From Paenibacillus tianjinensis (GTDB lineage: Bacteria > Bacillota > Bacilli > Paenibacillales > Paenibacillaceae): a stretch of 64,000 nucleotides of DNA. The translations under genes and the position numbers were made by a program. The stretch is taken from positions 2,418,001 to 2,482,000 of the forward strand of contig NZ_CP070969.1 in NCBI RefSeq assembly GCF_017086365.1. Reading direction: 5' to 3'. Shown here piece by piece: positions 34,240 to 43,455 of this stretch; the stretch's first letter is position 1; the number at the start of each line of letters is the position of its first letter. The notes under the pieces are model-generated. The model had not been told where the DNA came from, did not search any database, and was given only the letters and a program-made list of their open reading frames with translations.

Positions 34240-36126
34240 TTGAATTGGCTCGGATCTTTGCAGCAGTTGGGCAGAGCCATTATGCTTCCTACCATGGTGC
34301 TTCCGGCTGCGGCCATACTGCTGAGTCTGGGCAGCTTACCGTGGTCTGCATGGGGACTTTCTTCGGTATCCGAAGTGACTACATACGCGGGGCAGGGGAT
34401 ATTTTATTTCATGCCTTATTTGTTTGCTGTCGGAGTCGCCTGGGGGCTGTCCAATCAGGCCGGACCGGCCGGGCTTGCAGCGCTTGCAGGAATGTTTACC
34501 TATGACCGGATTGTTACCAATATGGGAAACGGGGCTGTTCAGCCTGCAACACTCATCGGAATTATCCTCGGAATTGTCGCCGGCGTGGCACATAACCGGT
34601 TCAAGAATATCAAGCTGCCAGAAGCGATTCAGTTTTTTGGCGGGTCGCGTTTCGTACTGTTGTTCATGGGACTGTTCTCTGCCTTATTTGCCTGGGTAAT
34701 GCTCGGCGTTTCGCCGCTTTTGCAGGATGTGCTGGATATTTTATTCCGGGATGTACAGGCCGCCGGCGGCTATGGGGTTTTTGTATACGGGGTTTTGTAT
34801 AGGTTACTTACAGCCTTCGGGCTGCATCATATCCTGAACAATGTGTTCTGGTTCCAGCTGGGCACCTTTACCACTCCTGACGGCAGTGCGGTCGTGCAGG
34901 GGGATTTGCCGCGTTTTTTTGCCGGTGATCCTACAGCCGGTGTCTTTATGGCCGGATTGTTCCCAATTATGATGTTCGCACTGCCGGCGATTGCGCTGGC
35001 TATTATTCAGGAAGCACGAGAAGACTTGAAGCCCAAGATTAAGAAGACTTTCTTGCGGGCGGCCCTCGTCTGCTTTTTGACAGGGGTTTCGGAGCAGATT
35101 GAGTTCGCCTTCCTGTTTGCTTCCCCTTATTTATTCGGTCTGCATGTGGTAATGTCGGGTCTTGCTATGGTGCTGACCTATGCCCTGGGCATTCATCACG
35201 GGTTCTCGTATTCGGCGGGAGCGATTGATTTCATCCTCAATATGCATCTCTCACAGCGTGCCTGGCTGCTGATTCCGATCGGCATCGGCTACGGCATTGT
35301 ATATTATAATGTATTCCGCTGGGCGATCCGCCGCTTCCAGATTCCTACACCGGGGCGCGAAGAAGGCTCGGAGCTGGGAGATTGGGCAGGTAACATTCCG
35401 TATCAGGCACCGCTGATTCTGGAGGCTCTGGGCGGCAAAGAAAATATTGTCCAGGTGCAGGCCTGCATCACACGGTTAAGATTAACGGTACACAATGACC
35501 GATATATAGATACAGCGGCACTGAAAGGCCTTGGCTCTGCTGGAATTATCAAGCTGGGCGGCGGTAACGTGCAGGTGGTGTTCGGGACTTACTCCGAGCT
35601 GATCCGCGAGGAGATCGATAAGCTGATGCTGCGTGATCTCCCGCAGGTATTGTTCTGCTCACCGATTCAGGGCCGGATGATGCCGATTGAAGAAGTGCCG
35701 GATCATATATTTGCAGCTAAGCTGGTTGGAGACGGAGTTGCCTTTTTCCCGGAAAAAGGAGAACTGGTATCGCCTGTCTTCGGCAAGGTAATGCACGTGT
35801 ACCCCACAATGCATGCAGTAGGCATTTCAACGCCTGAGGGGCTCGAGGTGCTTATGCACATAGGGATCGATACTTCGCAGCTTAAAGGGCCGTTTGAGGC
35901 GCTTGTACAGGAAGGCGACAGTGTAGAGCCGGGACAGCTGCTGGTCAGATTTGACCTGGCCTTTTTGCAGGAGCATGCAGCTTCACTTGCCACACCAATG
36001 GTCATTACCAACCCTGACCGTGTAAAATCCTGGAGCTATGCTCCATTCAAAAACGTGAAAAAGGGGCAATCGTCCGTAATGTCCGTGGTACTACATGAGA
36101 GTAATGTTGGAGGGATCGAAGCATGA
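34240..36126 (+). CDS. PTS transporter EIICBA, GlcNAc/glucose family
   Basis: Sugar-specific permease of the phosphotransferase system that imports and phosphorylates a hexose. The 628-residue protein has an EIIC membrane domain (residues 1-380, RAIMLPTMVLPAAAILLSLG), EIIB with Cys409 in ACITRLRLTV, and EIIA with His540 in LEVLMHIGIDTS. EIIC motifs such as LGIHHGFSYSAGAIDFILN resemble N-acetylglucosamine rather than glucose permeases, but the substrate is not certain. TTG at 34240 with AGGAGAGG six bases upstream is the start; the frame is open much further upstream through the tandem repeat, which is not coding. It overlaps the EI gene by four bases. Confidence 0.9.
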   Translation: MNWLGSLQQLGRAIMLPTMVLPAAAILLSLGSLPWSAWGLSSVSEVTTYAGQGIFYFMPYLFAVGVAWGLSNQAGPAGLAALAGMFTYDRIVTNMGNGAVQPATLIGIILGIVAGVAHNRFKNIKLPEAIQFFGGSRFVLLFMGLFSALFAWVMLGVSPLLQDVLDILFRDVQAAGGYGVFVYGVLYRLLTAFGLHHILNNVFWFQLGTFTTPDGSAVVQGDLPRFFAGDPTAGVFMAGLFPIMMFALPAIALAIIQEAREDLKPKIKKTFLRAALVCFLTGVSEQIEFAFLFASPYLFGLHVVMSGLAMVLTYALGIHHGFSYSAGAIDFILNMHLSQRAWLLIPIGIGYGIVYYNVFRWAIRRFQIPTPGREEGSELGDWAGNIPYQAPLILEALGGKENIVQVQACITRLRLTVHNDRYIDTAALKGLGSAGIIKLGGGNVQVVFGTYSELIREEIDKLMLRDLPQVLFCSPIQGRMMPIEEVPDHIFAAKLVGDGVAFFPEKGELVSPVFGKVMHVYPTMHAVGISTPEGLEVLMHIGIDTSQLKGPFEALVQEGDSVEPGQLLVRFDLAFLQEHAASLATPMVITNPDRVKSWSYAPFKNVKKGQSSVMSVVLHESNVGGIEA

Positions 36127-37880
36127 TACAGGGCATAGGCGCTGCAGCAGGTGTTGCCATCGGGAAGGCCTTTGTCTTGCCGAACTGGGAATGGAGCCTG
36201 CCGGATACGCAGGTGAATCCCGTGGATCTGGCCAAGGAGTTTGAACGGTTATATGAAGGCATCCGTACCTCTAAAGATGAAATAGAATTTATTAAAAAAG
36301 AATTCCGAGAGGTCGTAGGTCCGGAAGAATCGAGTATCTTCGACGCTCACCTGGCTATTCTGGATGATCCGGTATTCATGAGTGAAATCCGCGGTATTAT
36401 TGAACGTCAATATAAAGCGGCTGAGGTAGCTGTTAAGGAAGCAATCGATCACTTTGTTGCGATGTTCGATCTGCTCGACGATGAGTATATGAAGGAGCGG
36501 GCGGTTGATATCAAGGATGTCGGAAACCGACTGCTGAAACATCTGCTGGGAGCACCAGAGGTAACGCTGCCGTCAGATACACAGCCGTATATTCTGGTGG
36601 CAAAAGAGCTTTCGCCTTCCCAGCTGGCTCACTTGAATCCGGTTTATGTGCTCGGTATTGTTACGATGATGGGCGGCAAAACCTCCCATTCCTCGATCAT
36701 GGCCCGGGCGCTGGGCATCCCGCTGGTTGCGGGCCTGGAGAACAAGCTGACGAGCCCGATCCAGACTGGGGATATGCTGGTGATGGATGGTGAGACCGGG
36801 ACGGTGCAGATTCATCCGGATGAATCCACTGTACAGGCCTACGCCGCAAGACGCGACAAGCAGCAGCGCAAAAAAGAACAGCTCGAGCTGCTCGCGACGG
36901 TGGAAGCCATCACCAAAGATGGTGCGTCTCTGCATCTCGCTGGCAATATCAGCTCAGTCAAGGAGCTGGATATGGCGCTGAAGTATGGAGCCGAAGGCGT
37001 AGGGCTGTTCCGTACAGAGTTTTTGTATATGGACCGCCACTCGTTCCCTACAGAAGAAGAACAATTTGAAGTCTACAAGCTGGTTGCCGAGAAGGTGGGC
37101 AGCAACAGCGTAGTGATTCGTACCCTGGATATCGGGGGGGACAAGCATCTGGATTATTTCCAGCTGCCGGAGGAGCAGAACCCGTTTCTTGGCTACCGTG
37201 CAATCCGCATCAGTCTGGACCGTAAAGATATGTTCAAAACACAGCTGACTGCGATTTTGCGGGCAAGCCATTTTGGAAATGTCAAACTGATGTTCCCGAT
37301 GATTTCTTCGGTAGAAGAAGTTCAGGCGGCCAAAGCCATACTGAATGAAGTGAAGAACGAGCTGGATGAGCAGGGAATTCCCTATAACCATAAAATACCC
37401 GTTGGCATCATGATTGAGGTTCCGGCTGCCGTTATGATTGCGGAACTGCTGGCGGAGGAAGTTGACTTTTTCAGTATTGGCACCAACGATCTGGTACAAT
37501 ATGTTCTTGCGGTTGACCGGATGAATGAGCAGATTGCCCATATGTACCACCCGTATCATCCGGCTGTACTTCGCATGATCCGGATGACCGTGCAGGCAGC
37601 ACGGGATGTTGGCATCGACGTTAGCGTATGCGGCGAGATGGCTGCTGATGAGCGCTCGCTTCCGCTCTGGCTGGAGCTCGGCATCCGCACTCTCAGTATG
37701 TCTCCGCAGGCGCTGCTGCGGGTGAAGCACCGCACACTTAATACTTTAGCCGCGGAAGCTAAAGAGACAGCCAAGGCTTGTTTCCGTCACCGGACAAGTC
37801 TGCAGACGGAAGAGCTGCTAAGCGCGTTCGCTGTGCGAAGCGGTGCTGCAGCTGAGGCTCCGAAAGAGAAGACCTTGTGA
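36123..37880 (+). CDS. ptsI: PTS Enzyme I (phosphoenolpyruvate-protein phosphotransferase)
   Basis: Takes phosphate from PEP and passes it to HPr. The 585-residue protein carries the active-site His189 in GGKTSHSSIMARALGIP, GAEGVGLFRTEFLYMD in the PEP domain, IGTNDLVQYVLAVDRMN and GEMAADERSLPLWLELG with the conserved Cys. Length is usual. It is coupled to the EIICBA gene (ATGA overlap). No HPr gene follows; this may be a second, substrate-linked EI or the main one of the genome. It ends in a terminator. Confidence 0.92.
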   Translation: MIQGIGAAAGVAIGKAFVLPNWEWSLPDTQVNPVDLAKEFERLYEGIRTSKDEIEFIKKEFREVVGPEESSIFDAHLAILDDPVFMSEIRGIIERQYKAAEVAVKEAIDHFVAMFDLLDDEYMKERAVDIKDVGNRLLKHLLGAPEVTLPSDTQPYILVAKELSPSQLAHLNPVYVLGIVTMMGGKTSHSSIMARALGIPLVAGLENKLTSPIQTGDMLVMDGETGTVQIHPDESTVQAYAARRDKQQRKKEQLELLATVEAITKDGASLHLAGNISSVKELDMALKYGAEGVGLFRTEFLYMDRHSFPTEEEQFEVYKLVAEKVGSNSVVIRTLDIGGDKHLDYFQLPEEQNPFLGYRAIRISLDRKDMFKTQLTAILRASHFGNVKLMFPMISSVEEVQAAKAILNEVKNELDEQGIPYNHKIPVGIMIEVPAAVMIAELLAEEVDFFSIGTNDLVQYVLAVDRMNEQIAHMYHPYHPAVLRMIRMTVQAARDVGIDVSVCGEMAADERSLPLWLELGIRTLSMSPQALLRVKHRTLNTLAAEAKETAKACFRHRTSLQTEELLSAFAVRSGAAAEAPKEKTL

Positions 37881-37913
37881 TGATAAGGAAGCCAAAGTAT
37901 ATTCAGCGAAGTG

Positions 37914-37943
37914 AAAGGTCCGGCGGATACGCCGGGCCTTTTG
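37914..37943 (+). terminator. Terminator of the PTS operon
   Basis: AAAGGTCCGGCG-GATA-CGCCGGGCCTTTT, near-perfect stem with a GATA loop, T-run at the end. Confidence 0.85.
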
Positions 37944-37979
37944 CGTTACTGCTCCAAAAATGCCGTCAGCTAAAAAAGT

Positions 37980-38004
37980 AAACCGTTTTTACCCTAAGAG
38001 AGTC
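37980..38004 (+). promoter_or_regulatory. ECF-type promoter of the sigma factor operon
   Basis: AAACC (37980-37984) and GTC (38002-38004) with 17 bases between are the typical AAC/CGTC-like elements of ECF sigma promoters. It lies 70 bases before the sigma gene, suggesting autoregulation. Confidence 0.5.
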
Positions 38005-38073
38005 AGTATAGATAGAAGTACATAAATAGGCGCTTCTTAATGTTGTTGTAGAGGGAGGCAGAATGAATTAAGC

Positions 38074-38607
38074 ATGGAAGACCTTATAGAAGGTGAACGG
38101 TTTAAGTATGGTGAAGAAAGCGGCCAGGCTTTTATCAGACTTGTCTCGGAGCAGAAAAGAATACTTTACGGAATCGCCTACAGCTACTTCCGGAGTGAAG
38201 CGGATGCACTCGAAATGCTGCAGGAGGCTACGTACCGGGCCTGGATGAATCGCAAAAGCCTTAAGGATCCTGACCGGTTTGCACCCTGGGTCACGCGAAT
38301 TCTGATCAATTGCTGCAAAGATGAATTAAAGCGGAGAAGGCGGCTGGCTTCTGTAAAGGCCCCACATACCAGCAATGATGGAGTAATGGAAATGACCAGT
38401 GACCGCAAGCTGGACATGGAGCAGGCACTCGACAGCGTGAAATGGAAATACCGCCAGGTGCTTGTGCTGAAATATTACCGGGATATGACTCTGGCAGAGA
38501 TTGCGGAAGTGCTCGGCAAGCCGGAAGGGACGGTAAAGACTTGGCTGAATAAGGGGTTAAAGCAGCTGCGTGACAAAATGAAAGGGGGGCCCTCAAATGG
38601 CCGGTAG
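38074..38607 (+). CDS. ECF-family RNA polymerase sigma factor
   Basis: A 177-residue extracytoplasmic-function sigma factor. Region 2 is visible as RILYGIAYSYFRSEADALEM and LQEATYRAWMNRKSLKDPDR, region 4 as KYRQVLVLKYYRDMTLAEIA and LGKPEGTVKTWLNKGLKQLR. It binds core RNA polymerase and directs it to promoters such as the AAACC...GTC just upstream. Start ATG at 38074. Its stop overlaps the next gene by 11 bases, which encodes the likely anti-sigma partner. Confidence 0.93.
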   Translation: MEDLIEGERFKYGEESGQAFIRLVSEQKRILYGIAYSYFRSEADALEMLQEATYRAWMNRKSLKDPDRFAPWVTRILINCCKDELKRRRRLASVKAPHTSNDGVMEMTSDRKLDMEQALDSVKWKYRQVLVLKYYRDMTLAEIAEVLGKPEGTVKTWLNKGLKQLRDKMKGGPSNGR

Positions 38608-40024
38608 TGAGGAAAAGCTGCTGAAGGATTATTTTGACGGATTATCCGGACAGGTGGAGGCAATGTCGGAGGTCAAATTGAATGCAGCAATACGCAGCGG
38701 GATGTCAGAACCTGTTCGTTCCCGTGTATCTGCAGTCAAAAACCGATTTGCAATAAGTATTACGGTAATCATGGCTGCTACCCTGCTCTTTACTTTCCCT
38801 TGGATCGGTCAGCAGGTGAGGCCTCACAGTGCCCAGACTCCGCCTCTGCCAGCAATGGTCCAGAGCAAGGGGGAGTTTGACGAATACCGTGTAGTGGCAG
38901 GCATTAATCCTGCTGGATACGATAACACTACCGTATTTTCGGCGATCGAAGCAGGTTTGATACAGCGCGTAAGCGGTGCTACAGCCCGGCAGAATGGATT
39001 TGTGCTGACGGTAGACGGAATTGCTGCAGACCGTATGGGGATTATTATCTTGTATTCCCTGCAGAATAATACAAAACAGAGAGCCCGCGTGAATTTTCTG
39101 CAGCTGACAGGAACAGGAGATAAGCCGGTGAACAATCTGCTTGGCTCGGCCTGGAATGCCAAGGATGTGCCGACCGGCACTACACGCGGATATGAAGTAT
39201 TGCGGTGGGGTGGAGAATTCAGTTCGCTGCCGGATCAGATTACATTCGACGTAAAGCTTGGGGAGTATAAACTTGCGGATTCCGGAGATACGCTGGCGCA
39301 GCTATCTGTGCCAATCCTGCTGGATAAAGAGCAGATGGCCAAAACAGGAGAAGTCATGAATATAGGCCAAACTTTAACAATAGCGGGACAGGGTATTCAG
39401 ATTGATGATGTTTACCTTTCAACAACAGGTGTTTATATGGATTATGCCTACAACACGGAGAACACCAAACAAATTTTTTCATTGCTCAATCCACAGCTTT
39501 TAATGGGCAGCAAGGGTGATTATACGAATCTGGCTTTGCTTCGTACACTGGTGGCGGAAGGGGAAAACCGCATGGTATTTGCGAACGATAACCGCTACAG
39601 TAAGCCGCTCAAGCTGCAGATCGGCGGAATTCTGGCGCTGGACAAGGATGCAACGGAGCTGATTATCGATACAGAGAAGCAGGAAATTATTAAAGCGCCC
39701 GACAATCATTTGAAGATGTCACTTTACAGCACTGAAAAGGGTTCTACAATGATTCTGGAATATCTCAGAGCGCCAGCAAAGCAAAGCTTCTACAATTCCC
39801 TGATGATAGACAGTGAGTTTACGGATGCAGCGGGTCAGGTACATTCAGCCAACCAGTTTGATATCAGCATTCCACAGCGGCAGGAGTCAGCGGAGAAAAA
39901 GTTAATCCCACTGCTGCATTATCTGGGTCTCGGCAGCAATAAATATCCCCAACCGCTGACGTTCACCATAACCGGCTATCCTAATCCAATACAGGAGACA
40001 CTATCTCTCCCCATCCGCAAATAG
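38597..40024 (+). CDS. DUF4179 transmembrane protein, probable anti-sigma factor
   Basis: A 475-residue protein with a short cytoplasmic N-terminus (LLKDYFDGLSGQ), one membrane span near residues 50-68 (FAISITVIMAATLLFTFPW), then a large outer domain of DUF4179 type (ARQNGFVLTVDGIAADRMGI, LYSLQNNTKQRARVNF). The pairing with an ECF sigma factor and the overlap of 11 bases argue that it holds the sigma factor inactive until an envelope signal. It ends with a strong terminator. The start ATG at 38597 has AAAGGGGGG upstream. Confidence 0.85.
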   Translation: MAGSEEKLLKDYFDGLSGQVEAMSEVKLNAAIRSGMSEPVRSRVSAVKNRFAISITVIMAATLLFTFPWIGQQVRPHSAQTPPLPAMVQSKGEFDEYRVVAGINPAGYDNTTVFSAIEAGLIQRVSGATARQNGFVLTVDGIAADRMGIIILYSLQNNTKQRARVNFLQLTGTGDKPVNNLLGSAWNAKDVPTGTTRGYEVLRWGGEFSSLPDQITFDVKLGEYKLADSGDTLAQLSVPILLDKEQMAKTGEVMNIGQTLTIAGQGIQIDDVYLSTTGVYMDYAYNTENTKQIFSLLNPQLLMGSKGDYTNLALLRTLVAEGENRMVFANDNRYSKPLKLQIGGILALDKDATELIIDTEKQEIIKAPDNHLKMSLYSTEKGSTMILEYLRAPAKQSFYNSLMIDSEFTDAAGQVHSANQFDISIPQRQESAEKKLIPLLHYLGLGSNKYPQPLTFTITGYPNPIQETLSLPIRK

Positions 40025-40039
40025 CAGCCATAAAGCACA

Positions 40040-40083
40040 AACAAGCCCTGCACCCCGGTAAGCAGAAGGGGGAGGGCTTGTTT
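40040..40083 (+). terminator. Terminator of the sigma operon
   Basis: AACAAGCCCT / AGGGCTTGTT, 10-bp stem with inner C/G pairs, T-rich end. Confidence 0.8.
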
Positions 40084-40113
40084 ATCCTTGTGAAGACATT
40101 TAATTACGGCGGC

Positions 40114-40638
40114 CTATTCCCCGGCCAGCGCATCACAGAATGCCTTACCGTAAGGCGGAAGATCCGGCGGCCTACGGGCAGAAATAATATGTCCATCGGT
40201 CACCACAGGTTCATCCTTCCAGATGGCCCCGGCATTCTCCATGTCATCACGGATGCCAGGGGTAGATGTAACGGTAACACCTTTCAGAATCTTGGCCGAA
40301 ATCAGTACCCATCCTGCGTGGCAGATTTGGCCAATCGGCTTTTTGGCTGTGTTAAAATCCTGCACAAGCTTCAGTACGGCGCTGTAACGGCGGATTTTAT
40401 CCGGTGCCCAGCCACCCGGCACAAGAATGCCATCATAATCTTCCGCATTCAGCTCGTCCCAGGAATATTCGGCTGTAGCGGGTACGCCGTATTTACCTGT
40501 ATAGGTTTTGCCTTTCTCAAGGCCTGCCAGATGAACCTCGGCGCCTTCTTCACTCACACGGTACACGGGATACCAGAGCTCCAAATCTTCAAATTCCTCA
40601 TCGACAAGCGCGATAACCTTTTTACCGGTTAGTCTCAT
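40114..40638 (-). CDS. DJ-1/PfpI-family protein (type 1 glutamine amidotransferase fold)
   Basis: A 174-residue DJ-1/PfpI protein. The nucleophile elbow is QICHAGWVL (Cys followed by His), and the acidic residue that activates it is in VDEEFEDLELWYP near the N-terminus. PGIRDDMENAGAIWKDEPVV is also family-specific. Members include proteases and deglycases, but the activity is not shown. ATG at 40638 follows AAGGGGG; the GTG at 40659 is not preferred. Convergent with the sigma operon. Confidence 0.9.
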   Translation of the reverse strand: MRLTGKKVIALVDEEFEDLELWYPVYRVSEEGAEVHLAGLEKGKTYTGKYGVPATAEYSWDELNAEDYDGILVPGGWAPDKIRRYSAVLKLVQDFNTAKKPIGQICHAGWVLISAKILKGVTVTSTPGIRDDMENAGAIWKDEPVVTDGHIISARRPPDLPPYGKAFCDALAGE

Positions 40639-40847
40639 GATCTTTGTAGCCCCCTTCACGTCATCATATCCTGTTTATTCTATCAAATTTAAAATATGAA
40701 GTCATCTTGTAACATGTAAACCTTTGCTTTATTTCCAAATAAATCATTTTATGCAAATGGGAAGGGATTTGAGGCGGAGAAGGCGAATATAGCTATTGAA
40801 AAGGCGGACTCACGTGTTTTTTCAATATTGAGCCTGAGGTGTGGGAG

Positions 40848-41300
40848 ATGTTAAAAGAGAATCTGGTTAAAAAGTCATGCGGCTGCGGCGGAATCATGAC
40901 CCTACATATGCATACGCTGATTTACAGCGCAAAGATCAAAATCACTCATGTTCCGGTCTACACATGCGGCATCTGCGCCCGTTATGAACCCTTACCCTTC
41001 ATTAAAAAGGAACTGGGCAAGCTGATTGGCGAATTAGGAGAGACTCCACCCAGACGCCATCTTTCCTTCGCAGACCGGAATGAATGGGCGAGTGTACTTA
41101 AGGATGCTTTTACTTCCGGCATATTTCCCGGTGGAATGACTGAGCTTGAAGAAACCATTTATAAGTCGATTCAAGGACGGATCGATGTCCTTTTGGACGT
41201 GTACCGGCTGTCAGTGGAGCTTGGTGACCATCACTGGATGGAAGAAACTGGTTCCAGACTGTCACAATTGACACTTCAATCGGCAGAAAGTGCGAAATGA
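40848..41300 (+). CDS. Hypothetical protein with a zinc-ribbon-like N-terminus
   Basis: A 150-residue cytoplasmic protein. Residues 7-43 hold CGCGG and CGICA, four cysteines in two CxC/CxxC pairs (SCGCGGIMTLHM and VYTCGICARYEPLPF) that could form a zinc ribbon, like YgiT/YokU proteins. The C-terminal part is helical (TIYKSIQGRIDVLLDVYRLS). No named family is recognised. The ATG at 40848 is chosen because GAGGTG lies six bases upstream; the GTG at 40839 overlaps it. Confidence 0.78.
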   Translation: MLKENLVKKSCGCGGIMTLHMHTLIYSAKIKITHVPVYTCGICARYEPLPFIKKELGKLIGELGETPPRRHLSFADRNEWASVLKDAFTSGIFPGGMTELEETIYKSIQGRIDVLLDVYRLSVELGDHHWMEETGSRLSQLTLQSAESAK

Positions 41301-41412
41301 AATGTTTTTTCTGCAAAATCAATGAAAATTTTTCACGAATGTTGGATTTTTCACGGACTTTTTGTTACGATAGAAGCAGGTTCAGATTATCGCTGATTTC
41401 GGCAGAACCCCT

Positions 41413-41434
41413 TGCTGATGTCTCCAGCATTTTT
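41413..41434 (+). terminator. Terminator in the ccpA upstream region
   Basis: TGCTG-ATGTCTC-CAGCA stem followed by five T. Between it and 41300 lie two direct repeats of ATTTTTCACG (41328 and 41346), the second within a promoter-like TTGGAT-18-TACGAT (41345-41374 region). Confidence 0.5.
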
Positions 41435-41585
41435 CGTTAAATTACAGCAAAGGGAATCAACGCCGCACCGATAGCCTACTGGGAATCAGTGGAGGACTTT
41501 ATTGAGGAAATTGGAGATAGAACCGCGCCAGGATAAGCTTCTTGCTCCTTTGAAAGAATTTTGAAAGGAAAATGAAGCGTTATCA

Positions 41586-41614
41586 TTGCACAATTGTACA
41601 AAGTGTCGTATCAT
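41586..41614 (+). promoter_or_regulatory. Promoter of ccpA
   Basis: TTGCAC (41586-41591), 17-base spacer, TATCAT (41609-41614), 49 bases before the TTG start. The rest of the 362-base gap (41301-41662) holds the direct repeats and terminator listed above, and a short frame (IAYWESVEDFIEEIGDRTA) without a start. Confidence 0.68.
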
Positions 41615-41662
41615 AATTTTAATTAGTCGAACGATAAAATTTATCGCAATGGAGAGAGTAAT

Positions 41663-42673
41663 TTGACGGTAACCATTTACGATGTAGCTCGCGAAGCAGG
41701 CGTATCTATGGCAACGGTATCACGGGTTGTGAATAATAACCCTAACGTGAAGCCGCAGACCCGGAAGAAAGTATTTGAAGCAATTGAACGTTTGGGCTAT
41801 CGTCCAAATGCTGTGGCGAGAGGTCTCGCCAGCAAGAAAACGACAACCGTAGGGGTTGTCATTCCTGATATCTCCAACTCGATTTTTGCAGAAATTGCAC
41901 GCGGGATTGAAGATATTGCCAATATGTATCATTACAATATTATTTTGTGTAATGCCGATAAACGCAAAGAGAAGGAAATCCGTGTAATTAACACACTTCT
42001 GGAGAAACAAGTGGACGGGCTGCTCTTCATGGGCGGAACGGTAACTGAAGAACATATCCAGGCTTTCCAGACCTCTGCAGTTCCGATCGTGCTTTGCGCA
42101 ACGCGTGATGAGAAGGGGACTTACCCGTCGGTTGATATCGATCATGAGAATGCGGCCTTTGATGCTGTGAACACGCTAATCCGTCACGGACACCGTGAGA
42201 TTGCTATGATCAGCGGAACGCTGCAGGATCCTGCCAACGGTTATGCCCGGTTCCAAGGCTACAAGAAAGCACTGGAAGCGGCAGGGATCGAGTATCAGGA
42301 AGACCTGGTGCGTATCGGTAACTATCGTTACGAATCCGGTGTCGAAGCAATGAAGTATTTCCTCGGTCTCAAGAAGAAACCGACAGCTGTATTCGCCGCA
42401 ACGGATGAAATGGCTATTGGTGCAATCCACAGTATTCAGGATGAAGGTCTTAAAGTTCCGGATGATTTCTCGATCATCAGCGTAGACAACATCCGTATGG
42501 CTTCGATGGTTCGTCCGCTGTTGACTACTGTAGCACAACCTATGTACGACTTGGGTGCGGTAGCCATGCGGCTTTTGACGAAGCTGATGAAGAAAGAGAC
42601 GGTTGAGAATCCGCGGGTTATTCTGCCGCATGAGACCATTCTCCGTTTGTCTGTCAATCATGTAAACAAATAA
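41663..42673 (+). CDS. ccpA: Catabolite control protein A
   Basis: Master carbon-catabolite regulator of Firmicutes, LacI-family, active as a complex with Ser46-phosphorylated HPr. The 336-residue protein has the Ccp[24 protein letters not shown] at the N-terminus, the hinge [40 protein letters not shown] and [19 protein letters not shown] at 41663 is the start with GGAGAGAG upstream. It lies near acuA and acsA, as in Bacillus. A terminator with a TTCG loop follows. Confidence 0.93.
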   Translation: MTVTIYDVAREAGVSMATVSRVVNNNPNVKPQTRKKVFEAIERLGYRPNAVARGLASKKTTTVGVVIPDISNSIFAEIARGIEDIANMYHYNIILCNADKRKEKEIRVINTLLEKQVDGLLFMGGTVTEEHIQAFQTSAVPIVLCATRDEKGTYPSVDIDHENAAFDAVNTLIRHGHREIAMISGTLQDPANGYARFQGYKKALEAAGIEYQEDLVRIGNYRYESGVEAMKYFLGLKKKPTAVFAATDEMAIGAIHSIQDEGLKVPDDFSIISVDNIRMASMVRPLLTTVAQPMYDLGAVAMRLLTKLMKKETVENPRVILPHETILRLSVNHVNK

Positions 42674-42689
42674 GATTATAGGTTCGTAG

Positions 42690-42712
42690 AAAGCTCCTTC
42701 GGGAGCTTTTTA
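42690..42712 (+). terminator. Terminator after ccpA
   Basis: AAAGCTCC-TTCG-GGAGCTTTTT, 8-bp stem with a UUCG tetraloop. Confidence 0.88.
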
Positions 42713-42740
42713 TGTTGAAGGAAATACGGAGGGATACATA

Positions 42741-43436
42741 TTGAGTGAGTTAATCGGTTTAATTGGCGCAATGGATGAGGAGATTGAACTGCTGTTGAAT
42801 AGTATGGAGAACAGGCAGACCACCGTTAAAGCCGGTATCAAATATTATTCGGGGGCCATCTTCGGCAAGCCTGCTGTTCTCTGCAAGTCGGGAGTAGGCA
42901 AAGTGAATGCAGCGGTGACTACGCAAATTCTGCTCGATACCTTTGGTGTATCCAAAGTGTTGTTTACCGGTGTGGCGGGCGCGGTTCATCCTGGCCTTAA
43001 TATTGGAGATATCGTAATCTCATCCCATTGTATCCAGCATGATATGGATGTAACGGCCCTAGGTTATCCCAAAGGGGTAATCCCGTATCAGGAGGTATCA
43101 ACCTTCACTGCAGATGAGGCTTTAGTAAAATTGGCTGAGCAGGCCTGCGCTGAGCTGAAACAGCATGCCATCACAGGAATTGTGCTGTCCGGCGATCAAT
43201 TTATTGCCAGCAGTTCAGTGGTTGCTAATCTGCGAGAACAGCTGAATGGCGCTTGTGCCGAGATGGAAGGAGCGGCTGTTGCACAGGTCTGCACCATGAA
43301 CGCTGCACCGTTTGTTATTATCCGCTCCATGTCAGATAAGGCTGACGGCTCGGCTCATGTGAATTACCAGGAGTTCACTGTATTAGCCTCCCGGCGTTCC
43401 CATGCCATTCTAGAATATATGCTAAGAGCATTATAA
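42741..43436 (+). CDS. mtnN: 5'-methylthioadenosine/S-adenosylhomocysteine nucleosidase
   Basis: Splits the toxic by-products methylthioadenosine and S-adenosylhomocysteine to adenine and the ribose sulfur product. The 231-residue protein shows IGLIGAMDEEIELLL at the N-terminus, KSGVGKVNAAVTTQILLD, GDQFIASSSVV and CAEMEGAAVAQVC (catalytic Glu/Met). TTG at 42741 follows GGAGGG by seven bases. It is preceded by the ccpA terminator, so its transcription may be separate or read through. Confidence 0.93.
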   Translation: MSELIGLIGAMDEEIELLLNSMENRQTTVKAGIKYYSGAIFGKPAVLCKSGVGKVNAAVTTQILLDTFGVSKVLFTGVAGAVHPGLNIGDIVISSHCIQHDMDVTALGYPKGVIPYQEVSTFTADEALVKLAEQACAELKQHAITGIVLSGDQFIASSSVVANLREQLNGACAEMEGAAVAQVCTMNAAPFVIIRSMSDKADGSAHVNYQEFTVLASRRSHAILEYMLRAL

Positions 43437-43455
43437 CGGGGTACTCACCCGCTAT

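Noticed and set aside
41470..41540. A short frame IAYWESVEDFIEEIGDRTA upstream of ccpA
   Set aside because: No start, no ribosome site and no recognised family, so it is noted only within the ccpA upstream region.
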